Assembly (NCBI RefSeq): GCF_001949145.1
Contig: NW_019091742.1
Coordinates: forward strand, 68,278-112,840
Source of the DNA: Acanthaster planci
Lineage: Eukaryota; Echinodermata; Asteroidea; Valvatida; Acanthasteridae
Direction: 5' to 3'
Length of the DNA: 44,563 nt
This document shows positions 1-11,016 of the stretch, piece after piece. Both the position numbers and the translations under genes were made by a program. How positions within the stretch are numbered: the first letter of the stretch is position 1; each line of letters starts with the position of its first letter. Under the pieces are notes generated by a model. That model saw nothing but the letters and a program-made list of their open reading frames with translations, had not been told where the DNA came from and searched no databases.

Positions 1-172
1 ACCTCAATTGTTTTTCATCTGCTCGTATAGCGTTTATTAGTTCAAATCGTGTATGATGTTTATTTTTAGGTGCCGGTAATGGGATGTTATACCGCTTGGC
101 AAAATCTTCTAAAAATGCCTTCTTAAATCGATTGAAATTCGTTAGTAGAGGTAGGTATTGCTGGTTGCTCAT
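1..172 (-). CDS. partial virus-like-element ORF running off the window edge
   Basis: An open minus-strand frame of 57 codons starts at the ATG at 172 and continues past base 1. It begins MSNQQYLPLL and is basic, with no motif I recognise. The start is chosen because a TATA-like sequence, CTATATAAAAATAG, lies just upstream on the minus strand, the same arrangement seen before the genes of copies A and B. The end repeat of the same element family lies next to it at 232-565, as it does beside the last minus-strand gene of copy A. The gene itself has no counterpart in copy A or B, so it could be a gene they have lost or belong to a related variant. Function unknown. Confidence 0.45.
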   Translation of the reverse strand, partial: MSNQQYLPLLTNFNRFKKAFLEDFAKRYNIPLPAPKNKHHTRFELINAIRADEKQLR

Positions 173-231
173 ATCTCTATTTTTATATAGGTTTCTAAAT
201 TTTTTTCCATTTTTATTCGGGCGGGATTTCT

Positions 232-565
232 GTCACGAGTTGTTTACAGCGAGCGTAGCGAGCGGCACCGGGGTCAAAAGTTGAGTGGAAATCCCCAGCG
301 CTAGTCACGGGTTGTTTAGACAGCGAGCAAGCGAGCGGTGCCGGGGTCAAAAGGTAAGCGGAAATTCCCGTTTTTTGGGTCGATGTATTACCCAAGGGTG
401 TTGAGCAAAAACGGGGGTTCACGTCATTCCAGGATTTTCCCATTTTTTCCTACAAAAAATGTTTCGACGATTTTTTGGGTCGATGTACTACCCAAGGGTT
501 TTGAGCAAAAACCGGGCAAAAAGGGGCGTGTGGTCCAGAACTCTCAGTTTCCTACTACTAGACAA
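232..565 (+). repeat. end repeat of virus-like element (left copy)
   Basis: This stretch matches 22960-23415 in the same orientation. Shared blocks are a GTCACGAGTTGTTTACAGC unit (twice here, with one base changed in the second), GAGCG-rich runs at 248-264 and 322-337, CCGGGGTCAAAAG, and two copies of GTCGATGTACTACCC (374-396 with one change, 475-497) flanked by TTGGGT/ACCCAA, which can form a 6-bp stem with a 9-nt loop. Both repeats end in GGGGCGTGTGGTCC followed by a pyrimidine-rich tail. I read it as the right end of another element copy lying mostly to the left of the window. Confidence 0.6.
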
Positions 566-2399
566 TTGCAGGTATTCTGAGTTCTCTTGAAAAATGTATT
601 ACATTGACCAAGTTGTATTTTTCTTTGAGCAAGTTATGAAATAAATGGTACCATATCATGAAATGAGGGATTTTACTCCAAGTCGTGCAGCACATAAAGA
701 CATTAATACCGTATGTCATGGGACTTTAGAAAGAGAAATTGTTATCTTGTAATGATGTCAATGTTCCCTAAATTTTGTAAGTGATAAACGTTCCTATAAA
801 TGGATATATGTTTTTTTTTTCTGTGGGAAAAAGTCATAGGTAGTTTTGATGTGACACATTGCATGCCACCAAATAATACATTGATATAGTTGAAATATAT
901 CGTTACGATAATTGTATTACAAATTATATTACATTCTGTATTAGCCAATGAGAGACAGATTATAATGGTCCTGGAGGGGCAGAAATTCTACAGAGAACAG
1001 CACGTCCACTGGCTATAGTGAAGAAAGTGGACGCCAACACTGCGAGGAGTCTAAATTAGGAAGAGCATTGCCATATGGTATCAGTTTCCCTCTGTGAAGC
1101 TTGTAAAAGAGGTTGGAATTTCGAGATGGCCCTTCACAGTTTTGAGAAGGTTGTCAACTGGTACGTTTAAGCCCTTTTTCATGGTGTGGTTTTGCTGAGG
1201 TTACCATGGTTTTGTTTATGGCACTTTCATGTTATTTTCGAATTCCCCACAGAGCTAATAAGCAGGGTCCAATGTTTTAACATGTCCTCCTAATAATAGG
1301 GTCATGGTTGGGGTCATTTTGATGGTGTGTTCATGATGCGGATCTCGTTAAGTCTTTGTGAATTGTGCCAGTTGGGGGAGGTTAGTAAGTTAGTACTTGG
1401 CAAGGAATGCTGGACAATGAAGGGACACCGGAAAACAGGGCTGGGAGGTGACTGGTGGTGGTTATAATGATCAATCAGTCATGAGCATGGAGCATTAAAT
1501 TGCCCCATGAAATCCTCAAGAAATAAACACCCTGAAAATAAATTATTCAATCGAAACCATTATACATGCCATTCTTAAGACACAAAAAGGTGAATTAAGC
1601 ATCGCTTGCAATATGCGTCACGTATTCAAACTGTAATCCTGACTCAGCTATTCCACGGTTACAGACCCACAACATAATGCAATGTTATACAATTTATACA
1701 CGAAGCAGGGTGCCTACGTGGTGTATCCACAACGCAATAAAACAATGGCCCATGACGCCTTTGCTAAAGAGCAAAACCATGGATAATGCAGGAAGGTGAA
1801 ATGGGATGCCACATTGAATAAGGTTTTAGGGAGGTCGGTGGTTAATATGAATCTACCTGCTCTTAGGCATGGAGGAGATATTGATGATGAAGCTAGGATG
1901 GTGTACATAAGGGAAAATAGTGGCAAGCACAAAAACCTTGAAGTCTCTACCCGTGTACTTTTTAAAAATAAGATACAGTTTACCTTGGGGCAAGTCCTGA
2001 TGGCCTTGTTTCTCGCCTCTGCTGTGGAAAGAGAGTTTTGGAAATTAAATATCCACTTAATCAATCTCATCAAAGAGAAAGGAAGTATTAAATTGAAAAG
2101 AAATAGTGCTTATTACACCTAGGTACACGTGGAGATGGCTGTTACAGCAAGAAGTTGGTGCCGTTTTTTTGTTTATACCCACAAAGGTTTAGTAACTGTC
2201 AAGGTGCAATATGAGGCTGGCCACTTTGCTGATGTGTACAGATCTTATCGTTTTGAGAAAGACACTGTCTGAGCAAGCACGCACCGTCAATCAGCTTTTG
2301 TTATTCGTTTTTACGTATGTGTATTTGAGACAAACAATTATTATCCTGGTTGTTCTATTGACCTGTTGTATTCGATGATTCAGAGGTTGTTCACTATAG
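566..2399. other. no recognisable gene
   Basis: AT-rich sequence. A 108-codon plus-strand frame at 1796-2122 has no motif, no homology I recognise and no clear splice context, so I do not call it a gene. Nothing else stands out. Confidence 0.5.
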
Positions 2400-4440
2400 A
2401 CGAATTTTGTATCCCGGACAGCAGCTATGATTCTTATGATCAGGATAAACTTACAATTTCCATAACACAGATATGAAATTGGAGCATTTTAATTCTGGTA
2501 CCCTACATATATGTCCCTTTATTACGAATTCCACAAAATTATACCACCGCAGGGGGCAAGTAAAAGAGGAAAAGGGGTTGCACTTTATGTACAAATAGAC
2601 CTGGTTTATAAAGTTTGCAATGACTTACTGATTATAATTGAGATATCAAAGTACGTTTTATTGAATTGATCATTACAGGTAAAGCAAATGTTATAATAGG
2701 ATTTGTCTACAACCCCCCCTGTGCGCCGAGTAACGGAAATTGTCAATACAATTTTGTCGCTCATATCTAATAAAACAAGGTTCTACATCACGGGTAATCT
2801 TTATGTTAACGTTATGGAACACAATCTATGAATACCCTTTAGTTTCACCCTTAGACCTATTGACAAACCGACAAAACTTGCTGTTTAATCAGCAACACTC
2901 ATAGACAATATTTTAACCAATGATCTTGCAAATAATTCCTCATGACTGATGATACTGATCATCCTCCAGTGTTCCTAGTTACAAATAACTTCAAAGAAAT
3001 ATCTATATGTACAATCGGCAGAGAATGTGAAAACGTACTTTTAACGTCAGTTATATCCAAACTTTTATTAGTGATTTAAAGACAATTAACTGGGATTATA
3101 TTACACTAATCAGTGATATACTGTATGCATGATTCCTTTTCAGTACAAGTTCAACGACTATATGACAGAAAATTTCCACTGCAAGATGTTATAATAATAA
3201 AATCCCCGTGGTTATCTGATGCCATTTACAATTCTATTGGGTGTAAAAACTATCTACATGTATACAGATAATTCTTAGGGATCCCAACCGAGATCAACAA
3301 ACCTACGTACTCCTGTATAAAAAAATTGAATTATGAAATAAAATCTGCGAAGAAAAAATATCTTTACTCTAAATTCACTGGATATGATGACCTAAATTCT
3401 TTATCAAACAGTCATTAGCGAAGATTCTTGCATATATGTTGAATAAGTGTTTGACAGCGTGAGTATATGCTGATAACACCGATCAACGAAACGGGATCCA
3501 CCCACAACATGGCTCACTGCATGCCAGTATCAATTCTGTGTAGCCTATGAGTAAATTATTTGAAAGACTTACTTGCCAGAGATTAATATATTTCATCAAT
3601 AATCACAAGATTCTTTCTGAGCCAAAAATTGGATTTAAAGTAAAACATTCTTCAGAACTAGCGGTATATTATGGTATTAATAAAATGTATAGGGGGATTG
3701 ATCAAAATTTCTCCATAGGGGTATTTCTGGATTTATCTAAATATTTTAAAACGGGATATTTTAATCAGTAAATTTGAGTATTATGGTGTGCAAGAAACAG
3801 CACTGGATCTTTTGGTAACAGACAACAATATGATTTGTATAAATTCTACCAAATAAGTCATTACCTGTGGAGTATGGGTCTGTGCCGGGCCCTCTACTCT
3901 TTATTCTCTGTAAACCTCAGATTGTATGACATTCTGTTCACTTGCCGATAATACTACCTTGTACACTAATGTAAATAAAGCTAGTCAAAACCTTAATTTG
4001 GAATTTACAAAGATCCGTAAATGGCTCTTTGCTAACAATTTATGTATTAATGCCCTAAAATCACACACAAATACAAGTATTATTGAATAATAGGATGTTA
4101 AGTAAAGTAAAAATTGGAAAAAAAATGGGAAGTACTAATTGGGGGGGTATTACTATTGATAAAAGTTACCGTAAATATATTGATGAACCAGGGAAAAACT
4201 CAAGATTATTGGTATCATGAATCGTCTAAGATATATATATTTTCCGGGAAATATTTCATTAACATTGCATAATTCTGTCATATCACCATATTTAAATTGT
4301 TCCATGTTAACTTGGGGCTGCACAACACGCAACCTTAACAATTTACTCACTTTACATAACGGGCGGGTCCGTATCACTTGGAATGCTGGTCATCGAGATT
4401 TATTCTGCTCCTTTCCAAAATTACACTTACTGCAACGCGA
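2400..4440 (+). mobile_element. decayed non-LTR retrotransposon (Jockey/CR1/L2-like LINE)
   Basis: Plus-strand translation in shifting frames shows the ordered landmarks of a LINE ORF2. At about 2570-2960 there are AP-endonuclease fragments: a GVALYVQ-like piece, then an IGFVYNPP-like piece, then TDDTDHPPVF. At 3547-3771 there is a reverse-transcriptase fragment starting SKLFERLTCQRLIYF and reaching FLDLSKYF, where intact elements have an FDLSKAFD-like catalytic block. At 4217-4430 there is a C-terminal thumb-like piece (NNLLTLHNGRVRITW). Many stops and frameshifts separate the pieces. The similarity ends abruptly near 4430, so the 3' end is truncated. An old dead copy. Confidence 0.7.
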
Positions 4441-4625
4441 CAGAGGAACGTTTGAGTACTCGCAGGCTAACGCAGAGGGCGCGCAAGGTGCTCCCCGAAG
4501 CTGGAAGAAGCCGGACCGCCCAGGATACGCTGATTGGCTACTGGTGCTACTACTGCGAGCTGTAATTACCTGTACAACGTCCGCAAAGCAGGCACAAAAA
4601 AGTGCACACACACACAAACACATAG

Positions 4626-4641
4626 TATACACGTATGTCCA
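4626..4641 (+). repeat. candidate terminal inverted repeat, left
   Basis: TATACACGTATGTCCA, the reverse complement of 11001-11016. The next bases inward (TGCGTGCCAT) match the right end with two transitions and a one-base gap. A GCATGCGC palindrome lies just inside both ends (4663-4674 and 10939-10956). Confidence 0.45.
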
Positions 4642-5916
4642 TGCGTGCCATTCAGTTTTTACGCATGCGCAGCAAGGTGTTTAAATACCACGCTCGTAGT
4701 AAACATGTCTCGACGCGTCATCAAGAGGGGTCTCTTTTATCCACTGACATCGTCTGTTCTGATACCGTCATGATGAATATATTAATATTAATTACAAGAC
4801 TTGGGTGATAGACGTTATTTGCAGCCGTTGGTGAGTTCATGTGCGCGCTATTTATGCTGCACTTCGTCTCAACAAAAAAGCGATATTTTGAGCCAAAATC
4901 CGTGTTTTTAGCAACATGCTTGCAAATTAAGTACTGAACATGACAACTTGAGTTTTCATGGGTCTTTCAGACCGATTTATTTGAAGTTTGAGGCTTTTGA
5001 AAAGCTGTCGTTCAATCAGTAGAAGAGCAATAATTTTGTTTTTACCAGCAAGGATTGTTGAAATTACGTGTTTTTCTGCAAAATTTCAAGTAACAGAGGT
5101 GAAATAATTTAATTTACAGTGTAAATTCATGAGGAAATGGAGTTTCAAAATACTTCGATTGATTAATTTTAGGCAAGGGATGCTATTATAATATTGATTG
5201 AAGACATCAATAACCGATTGAATACTTTAAAAGCGTCTAGGGGTTGAACCAAGGACCGAGGCGGTCGTTGTCGATGCATATCCATTTAATTGTGTACACA
5301 ATCCGGAGGGCCGTGTCGCTGTTGTTGTACTTGAAGTTGTACGTAATCGCCCATGTACATGTACATTGCTAGACGGAACCCTCGCAGTTCCAACGAAGAT
5401 TGCTATTTTATTCATACAATAAGGAGTGTGGGTAAGTGCTATTTCAGCTTTTTGAGGAGAAACTGAGATCCAGGATAACATAGTTTGTATGTGATCTTCC
5501 GTTTATAGATATTTCTTTCTGCTTGCAGTTTACAAAATAGGTCTCGTATACTCGTACTCGTAGTAGTCTTCTTGACTGTCATTGGAAAGAAACTCTGATA
5601 AATGTATACCCTGTGTGTTTAGGCCTTGTTTTGACGTGACAAGGGACAAGTTGATACGGCAACATAAGTGAATGTTTCATGTATCGTTGTTGGCCTATGT
5701 AAAGTGGCGCATGTAGCTATCTGCTTGTGATTGTTTACACCTGTTTTCATTTAATTAAGGGCAGCAGGCCTATACTAGTATTCTACGTACATATGTATGT
5801 ATTCAGAAACCTGCATGTTTTTTACAAGAAGGCATATAGTTCCAACTTTGACTTTAAGATAGTTGTCAGCTAGAACATAAATTATATTTGGCTGTACTTT
5901 TGCTGGTTTGTGTTCC
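4642..5916. other. 3' flank of the transposase gene, noncoding
   Basis: Between the transposase stop and the candidate left terminus I see no ORF with recognisable features. It probably carries the 3' untranslated region and subterminal sequence of the transposon. Confidence 0.35.
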
Positions 5917-8900
5917 TCAGTGGTCTCCTCTTGTTGCGGGACTTGTCTGGATCCAGTGCGTCTCAATCACTGCTTTTAGGATGTCTGTTGCTTCCCTGAT
6001 ACCTCTGATATTGGAACGGATGTTGTTCAGACGTGCGTGAACTGATTCCCCCCCTTGTTCGCCATGGAATCCCAGCCCAACTCTCCATCTTCGAATCCAA
6101 GGAACAACGTGGCTCTCCAAAATGTGCATCTTCGGGGGGATGGATTCTTTGGGGAATTCTTCTCGGCAGAATGCAAGGTACTCGGCAATGTTGTTTTCTG
6201 GGGGAAAAAAAACAATGAAAGAGCAATCATGTATACAAGGTGGAAATTTTCATCAATACATTGAAAGGTAGTTTGTAACATTCGAATAGTTACTAACCAA
6301 GTGTGTTGATGTCTTCCTCCTCCATCTCCCTGGCCAAGTTGTATAAATTGTGGCAACTGGCAAATGCATGGAAAAGCTTGCTGTACTTGGCAGCAAGGCT
6401 CTCTGCTTCTCGTAGTCTTGCGGGAGAGGTTGGACAGACTTGCTTCACAGTCTTTACAACTGCACTTGTTAATTTGTAGATGTTCTCAGTCTGCAATAAA
6501 AAACAAAAGAAAAACAACATCAGAAAACAGATAAATGTTGGTTGTTTGGTTGATAGAGATTGTCAACTACATGTATGTTAACTTTGATCAATAGTGTTTA
6601 CTTACCTTGCAGCATTTGTGTACATGATTTCCTACGAATGACTTGTTGTGGTACACTTGACGCTGAACTTTGAACTCTTGGAGGAATGAGTCTAGGGCAC
6701 TGGTCAAAGGGCCTTGTCCAGGTGTCAGTTTTGCATCTTTCCTTAGTTGTGATGCTTGAGACGTCTGCAAAAATATTAGAGACAGTTTTCAACATGAGAG
6801 TTAAATCTTCATATTCATTGTAAGTATTCATTAGTATAAAAAGCATATTCATTCCTCCATCTTACAAACTGAGAGTGATGTACACTTACCAATTCTTTAC
6901 TTTTCTGTGTACTTTCCTGTACTGACTCAGACAGGAGCTCCACTAGTGGGTGATCATTATCACCAACTTCTATCAGTGTAGCAGTCAGCTGTTCCTGCAG
7001 ATGTTCTGCATTTGTGCGCCAGGAAGCTGCTTGCTCTTCCAGGTGAGTGGCTGCTCTGAGTGCCTGGATGTACTCTTGGCAACACCTACCCAGCTCCTTC
7101 TCCCCTTGTCCCTTTTCGCTCCTTGCGAGGGTCGATGCAACCTTCATGTCAAGCTCACTACAGGCAGCCTCTAAGCTGTTGAAGTGCTTCAGGAAAAGTC
7201 CCAGACTTATGTGTAAGCCAGGAGGACATACCTATGATGATAATATATGAATAAAAGACAGAAATGTTAAACTCTTGTTTCAGATGGCCTCATCAATACA
7301 ACAAAAAGGTTTTCTGTCATGCACAACTCCCAGGACAATGTATTGTGTTTAAAAATTGGTGGACAACTTACATGGGTAAGAGGGATAGGAAGGATTGGAG
7401 CTCTGACAACATTGTTGTACATTTTGGCATTCCTTGGATCAGCCCCACTTGCTACAAAGTTGTCCAGGTCCCTTTTCATGCTGTCAAGGGTCCGCTGATG
7501 AACTGGTCTTCGCTTGGAATGCTTGAGCTGCATGTCTTCCTTAGTGATATCGCAATATAGGCAACAGTGGCGACCTAATTAAAAGACGTTAAATCATTAA
7601 AGTTATTATGTGTATTTATTGTTAGACTGAACATCACAAAATATTAATTTTAGTTGTTCATGAATACTTTCAATATATTCTTATTATATCAGATTCATTT
7701 ACCTGAAGCTCCGCTGATGCCATACATGCGACAGAGGTATTCGTAATCTCCGAATAAGATGTCAAAGGTATGTCCCCTTGGAAAAAAATGGTACGAGTGA
7801 GGTTATGATGGATAAAACTCGTTAATTTTTTTAATTTTTGAAATACATGTAAAAGAATTGATTGATACTATAAGTTGCATTTTCTTAGTCAACCTTTTTT
7901 TTGTAAAGGTTTACCTCCATGTTGACTCCATAAGCTCCTTCACTTGCTGCTGGTGACGTAAGAGGCCAAGTTTGATGTTGTGAATTGTGTCTGATGCCTC
8001 AAAGATGGTTATTACTGAAGTGTTGGATAGTGAGTTGGGATGTTGAACATTTCCAATTTGAAGCATTTGCTTGAATGTGCCACCTCCTTTGTCTCCTCCT
8101 ATCTTTATCCAAACTTTACCCTGGGGAATCAATCCTTCGTGCCAAGTCAGTTTTCCAGCACTGGTGATGAAAGGAGCATAGAAAGAAGATTTCTTTGAAA
8201 CTTGTGCAGACAGATATTCCCATCAAGATACATTTACAGTCGATAGAACTTCTTGTGGTTACACATTTAACCCTCCTGTTTGTTTGCAATGACCACTGTT
8301 GTGCATCTGTCACATTTAATGATTGGTTTTTAAAGCAATGCTTACTCTTCATTCTCTTGCAGCTGCTGTATCACCTTGTCATGGAGCGACCTGACTGCAA
8401 CGCATGCAGCATTTTTCACGACAAACCCACCGTTAACTTCATCGGGAAATGTAAATGGCAAGTACTCTGCAATTATGTTGTCGTTAATAACTGCCTTCTG
8501 TTGAGAACGTAGCTTTGCTTCGTACTCTGTGTGGATTCCATACTGTTGGAGCCAGCTGAGAAAGATAAAACAGTCAGAAATGTTTTGGCTTCATCTCTGT
8601 TATGAAAATCTGGGATATTTTGAAGTGCATTTATAATCTGATGAAAAGTTGCATGCTGCACAAGATGGCAAAATTTACTAACCATTTTAACTCTCTGTTT
8701 CTTTTCCAGCTAAAACACATGTTTGCCTTAAGTGAAAGGAGATCACCCTGGGGAATCCTGATATGCTGCAGACTGCTAAGCTCTTGTTGAAGCTCTTTGT
8801 GGTCTTTCTGCAATTTGATTTCATGAGCTAACTGAACTTGAACTGAGCCCCCACTGATGATGTCTCTAGCTGTCTGCAGAACACGTGTTCTACGCCTTTT

Positions 8901-10368
8901 GGCAGATGAAGATGCCTCCTCGCTGGTTCGACGTGGTTTGGGAATGCAGACTGCCACCAGTTGCTGCAGAATGAATTATGCAATTTGTAGTGTCACCAAT
9001 ACATCCAGCATTTTGTGTGTGTGTGGGGGGGGGCATTTAAGGAAATGTTTTCAGAGGAGGATTTTGAGAGTCTTTCTATTTTAGAAACCCCTTCTTTATT
9101 TCGTCATTGGTAGTAGTTGTTTTTGTTTGCTTTGGGGGATCTTTTTCCTTTTTTCCTTTTCCTCAGGGGGAGGGGGCAGCGTTGGGGGGTTCTGACCATT
9201 CATTTTTCTCTTCAAGAAAATAAGCAAAACTACACTTTTGTATTAGTTCATTTGTATACATGTATATGCTTCCACAGATAAAGTTAAAATACAGACATGC
9301 TGCCAGGATTCAAATTTGTGCAATCTTGCCTTAGATGCAGGCTTTTACCCTGTAAAGTAAATACATTTTTAAAAACTTGTATATATCATAATTTATAAAT
9401 GTCAGTATTGATTGAAATTGTGGCAAAGTTTTCTATTAAAATCTTACCTGTCCACCAGTCTTAAAAGTAGTGGAAATACCATCTGATGATTGTGCCAGCT
9501 TGGATTTTAGTATTTGTGTCCCCAGTTTCTCTAGTGTAAGAGGTAAAGGATTTGGCATGATGGGCTCTTTGAGGGCATTATGTATTTCTTTGCTGATGGA
9601 GAGAACAGGATTGCATTTGTGTCCTCCTGTTTCAGACAAGGGCAGTACTTTATTGCAAGAATCACATTGGAGACTTGTGGTGGTGAAGGCTTCCCAGTAG
9701 TATTGCTTGACAGAGGCAACCTGCTTGTAATGTGTGACAGAGTTATATACAGGGCAAGGAATTTTGACCCTTTTCTCATTTTCATATTTTGTCTTTATGC
9801 ATGTCAAGCAGAAGACATGGTCACATGGCATTGCTACTGGGCTGCTTAAAAGTCTCTTGCACACCCCACATTTAAATGTGTTGCATGTTGCTGAGAAACT
9901 GCTGGAGTTTACAGGCTGTCTAAAGTTGTTTCCCAATGAATTTAGGGACTCGAAATGGCTGTCAAGGTTTTCAGGGGCCTTTGGTCGACCTGGGTGTTTT
10001 GGTTTAGGTGGTCTTCCTCCTCTTGACTGCTTGACACAATCTCTGCAGACCTCACATTGTCCTGTTCTTGGATGAGGCCTCCAACACACAGTTGTTTGTT
10101 CATTTGTTTGTGTTCTTGTCTGGAATAACCTCGAGTAGCAGCAATGGCAAATATGCTGTGGATGAATATCAGTCGTGTCTCCACTTATGTCCACTTCAAA
10201 CCTGTGTTTTATTTTGTCCTGATATGCGGCCGCAAGTTTTGCCGTCTTCCCTTTGGCATCCTCGCATTCTTTCATTGTTCTTTTTGCGCATATTCTGCAT
10301 AGCCGTTGTAGATATTTTTTGTGACCCTCTAGCGTGGATGTAAGCCCCGGCCCCAGCATTAAAGACAT
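5917..10368 (-). CDS. RAG1-N-terminus-like (N-RAG-TP-type) transposase, ten exons, intact
   Basis: The exons are 10368-9448, 8963-8683, 8555-8346, 8160-7915, 7776-7703, 7574-7372, 7231-6890, 6764-6606, 6490-6298 and 6197-5917. All introns are GT-AG and the phases agree. The total is 2910 nt, 969 aa, with no stops. Exon 1 holds a RAG1-like N-terminal zinc region (LCRIC near residue 23, DIHPQHICHCC near 70), a GRPPKPK basic linker and a RING-like block (CGVCKRLLSSP, CDHVFCLTC). The RING ends CPVYN, so the usual last cysteine is missing. The body has a GGDKGGGTFK block (D494), FGDYEYLCRMYGISGASG (D563) followed by CCLYC, VCPPGLHISLG, VGNHVHKCCK, and GLGFHGEQGGESVH (E923/E927). These are plausible DDE residues. 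RAG1-like N-termini on a different transposase are known from N-RAG-TP of molluscs. An intact frame suggests a recently active element or a domesticated gene. No RAG2-like partner is visible. Confidence 0.8.
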
Positions 10369-10938
10369 TGTAAAACTTTGATTGTGACGATGATACTGAA
10401 TGAAGTAAAAGTAAGCGCGTCAAAAGCGAAGTTATTTTTTTGAACCACGAAGAAGCGGCGGGAAAAACTTTTGTGTAGTGTCGATTCCATGTTTGTGTAG
10501 GGTATCGATTCTTTAGTCTGACAACAACAATGATTAAAAAATGAAAGCAGGAACCTTTTTGTATTTAGTGTTTATTGTTATTTAAATTGTAAGTCACAGC
10601 CTGTAGTTTTTAAAGCATGAAACCTGTCCAGTCACACTTTTTGTGCGTGAACCCGAGTTGGCGATACCGCGTGTGCACCGCGGAAACGTGTGGATCGGTT
10701 AATTGTAATGATCAAGCAACTATCGCTGCCACTGTGAATCTGTTCGGAATTCCTGCCCTTGAATCTCCATTAAAAAAAATGTAGCACTGATCAACCTTCT
10801 TGCAACTATAAATGTGATGTCTGATCTACATAATGTATTGGTGATTTTTCTCGAGAAAACTCCTAATCAAGGACAATCCACCGTTATATTAGTACATTAT
10901 TCTCATTCCTCTAACGTTATGCGATGACACAATCACCG

Positions 10939-10956
10939 CTTTGCGCATGCGCAAAG
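10939..10956. promoter_or_regulatory. 18-bp perfect palindrome, NRF1-like site
   Basis: CTTTGCGCATGCGCAAAG is a perfect palindrome containing the GCGCATGCGC core typical of NRF1 sites. It lies about 570 bp upstream of the transposase start and just inside the candidate right terminus. It could be the promoter of the transposon gene or a subterminal transposase site. Confidence 0.4.
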
Positions 10957-11000
10957 TACGCACGTAATTCTGAACTAAGTGCTGCACGGATAGCGCGCAT

Positions 11001-11016
11001 TGGACATACGTGTATA
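11001..11016 (-). repeat. candidate terminal inverted repeat, right
   Basis: TGGACATACGTGTATA is the exact reverse complement of 4626-4641. See the transposon entry for the inward extension and the possible TATA target-site duplication. Confidence 0.45.

Larger units (their letters stand above)
4626..11016 (-). mobile_element. candidate complete N-RAG-TP-like DNA transposon
   Basis: The ten-exon transposase gene at 5917-10368 is bracketed by an inverted pair, 4626-4641 and 11001-11016, that is identical over 16 bases (TATACACGTATGTCCA) and continues inward imperfectly for about 10 more (TGCGYGCYAT after one extra A on the right side). If the element proper begins with CACGTATG, the flanking TATA on each side would be a 4-bp target-site duplication. 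About 1.3 kb lies between the stop codon and the left end, and 0.65 kb between the start codon and the right end. The boundaries are inference; the gene is directly visible. Alternatively the gene is a domesticated host gene and the inverted pair is fortuitous. Confidence 0.5.

Noticed and set aside
1796-2122. 108-codon plus-strand frame
   Set aside because: No recognisable domain, no splice context, and an open opposite strand (1714-2073). Not enough to call a gene.
4590-4625. CA-rich microsatellite at the left of the candidate transposon end
   Set aside because: Too short and common to interpret.
5917-10368. True RAG1/RAG2 (ProtoRAG-like) locus
   Set aside because: Only the N-terminal zinc/RING region resembles RAG1 convincingly. 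No kelch-repeat RAG2-like gene lies nearby and the RAG1 core motifs are not clearly present.
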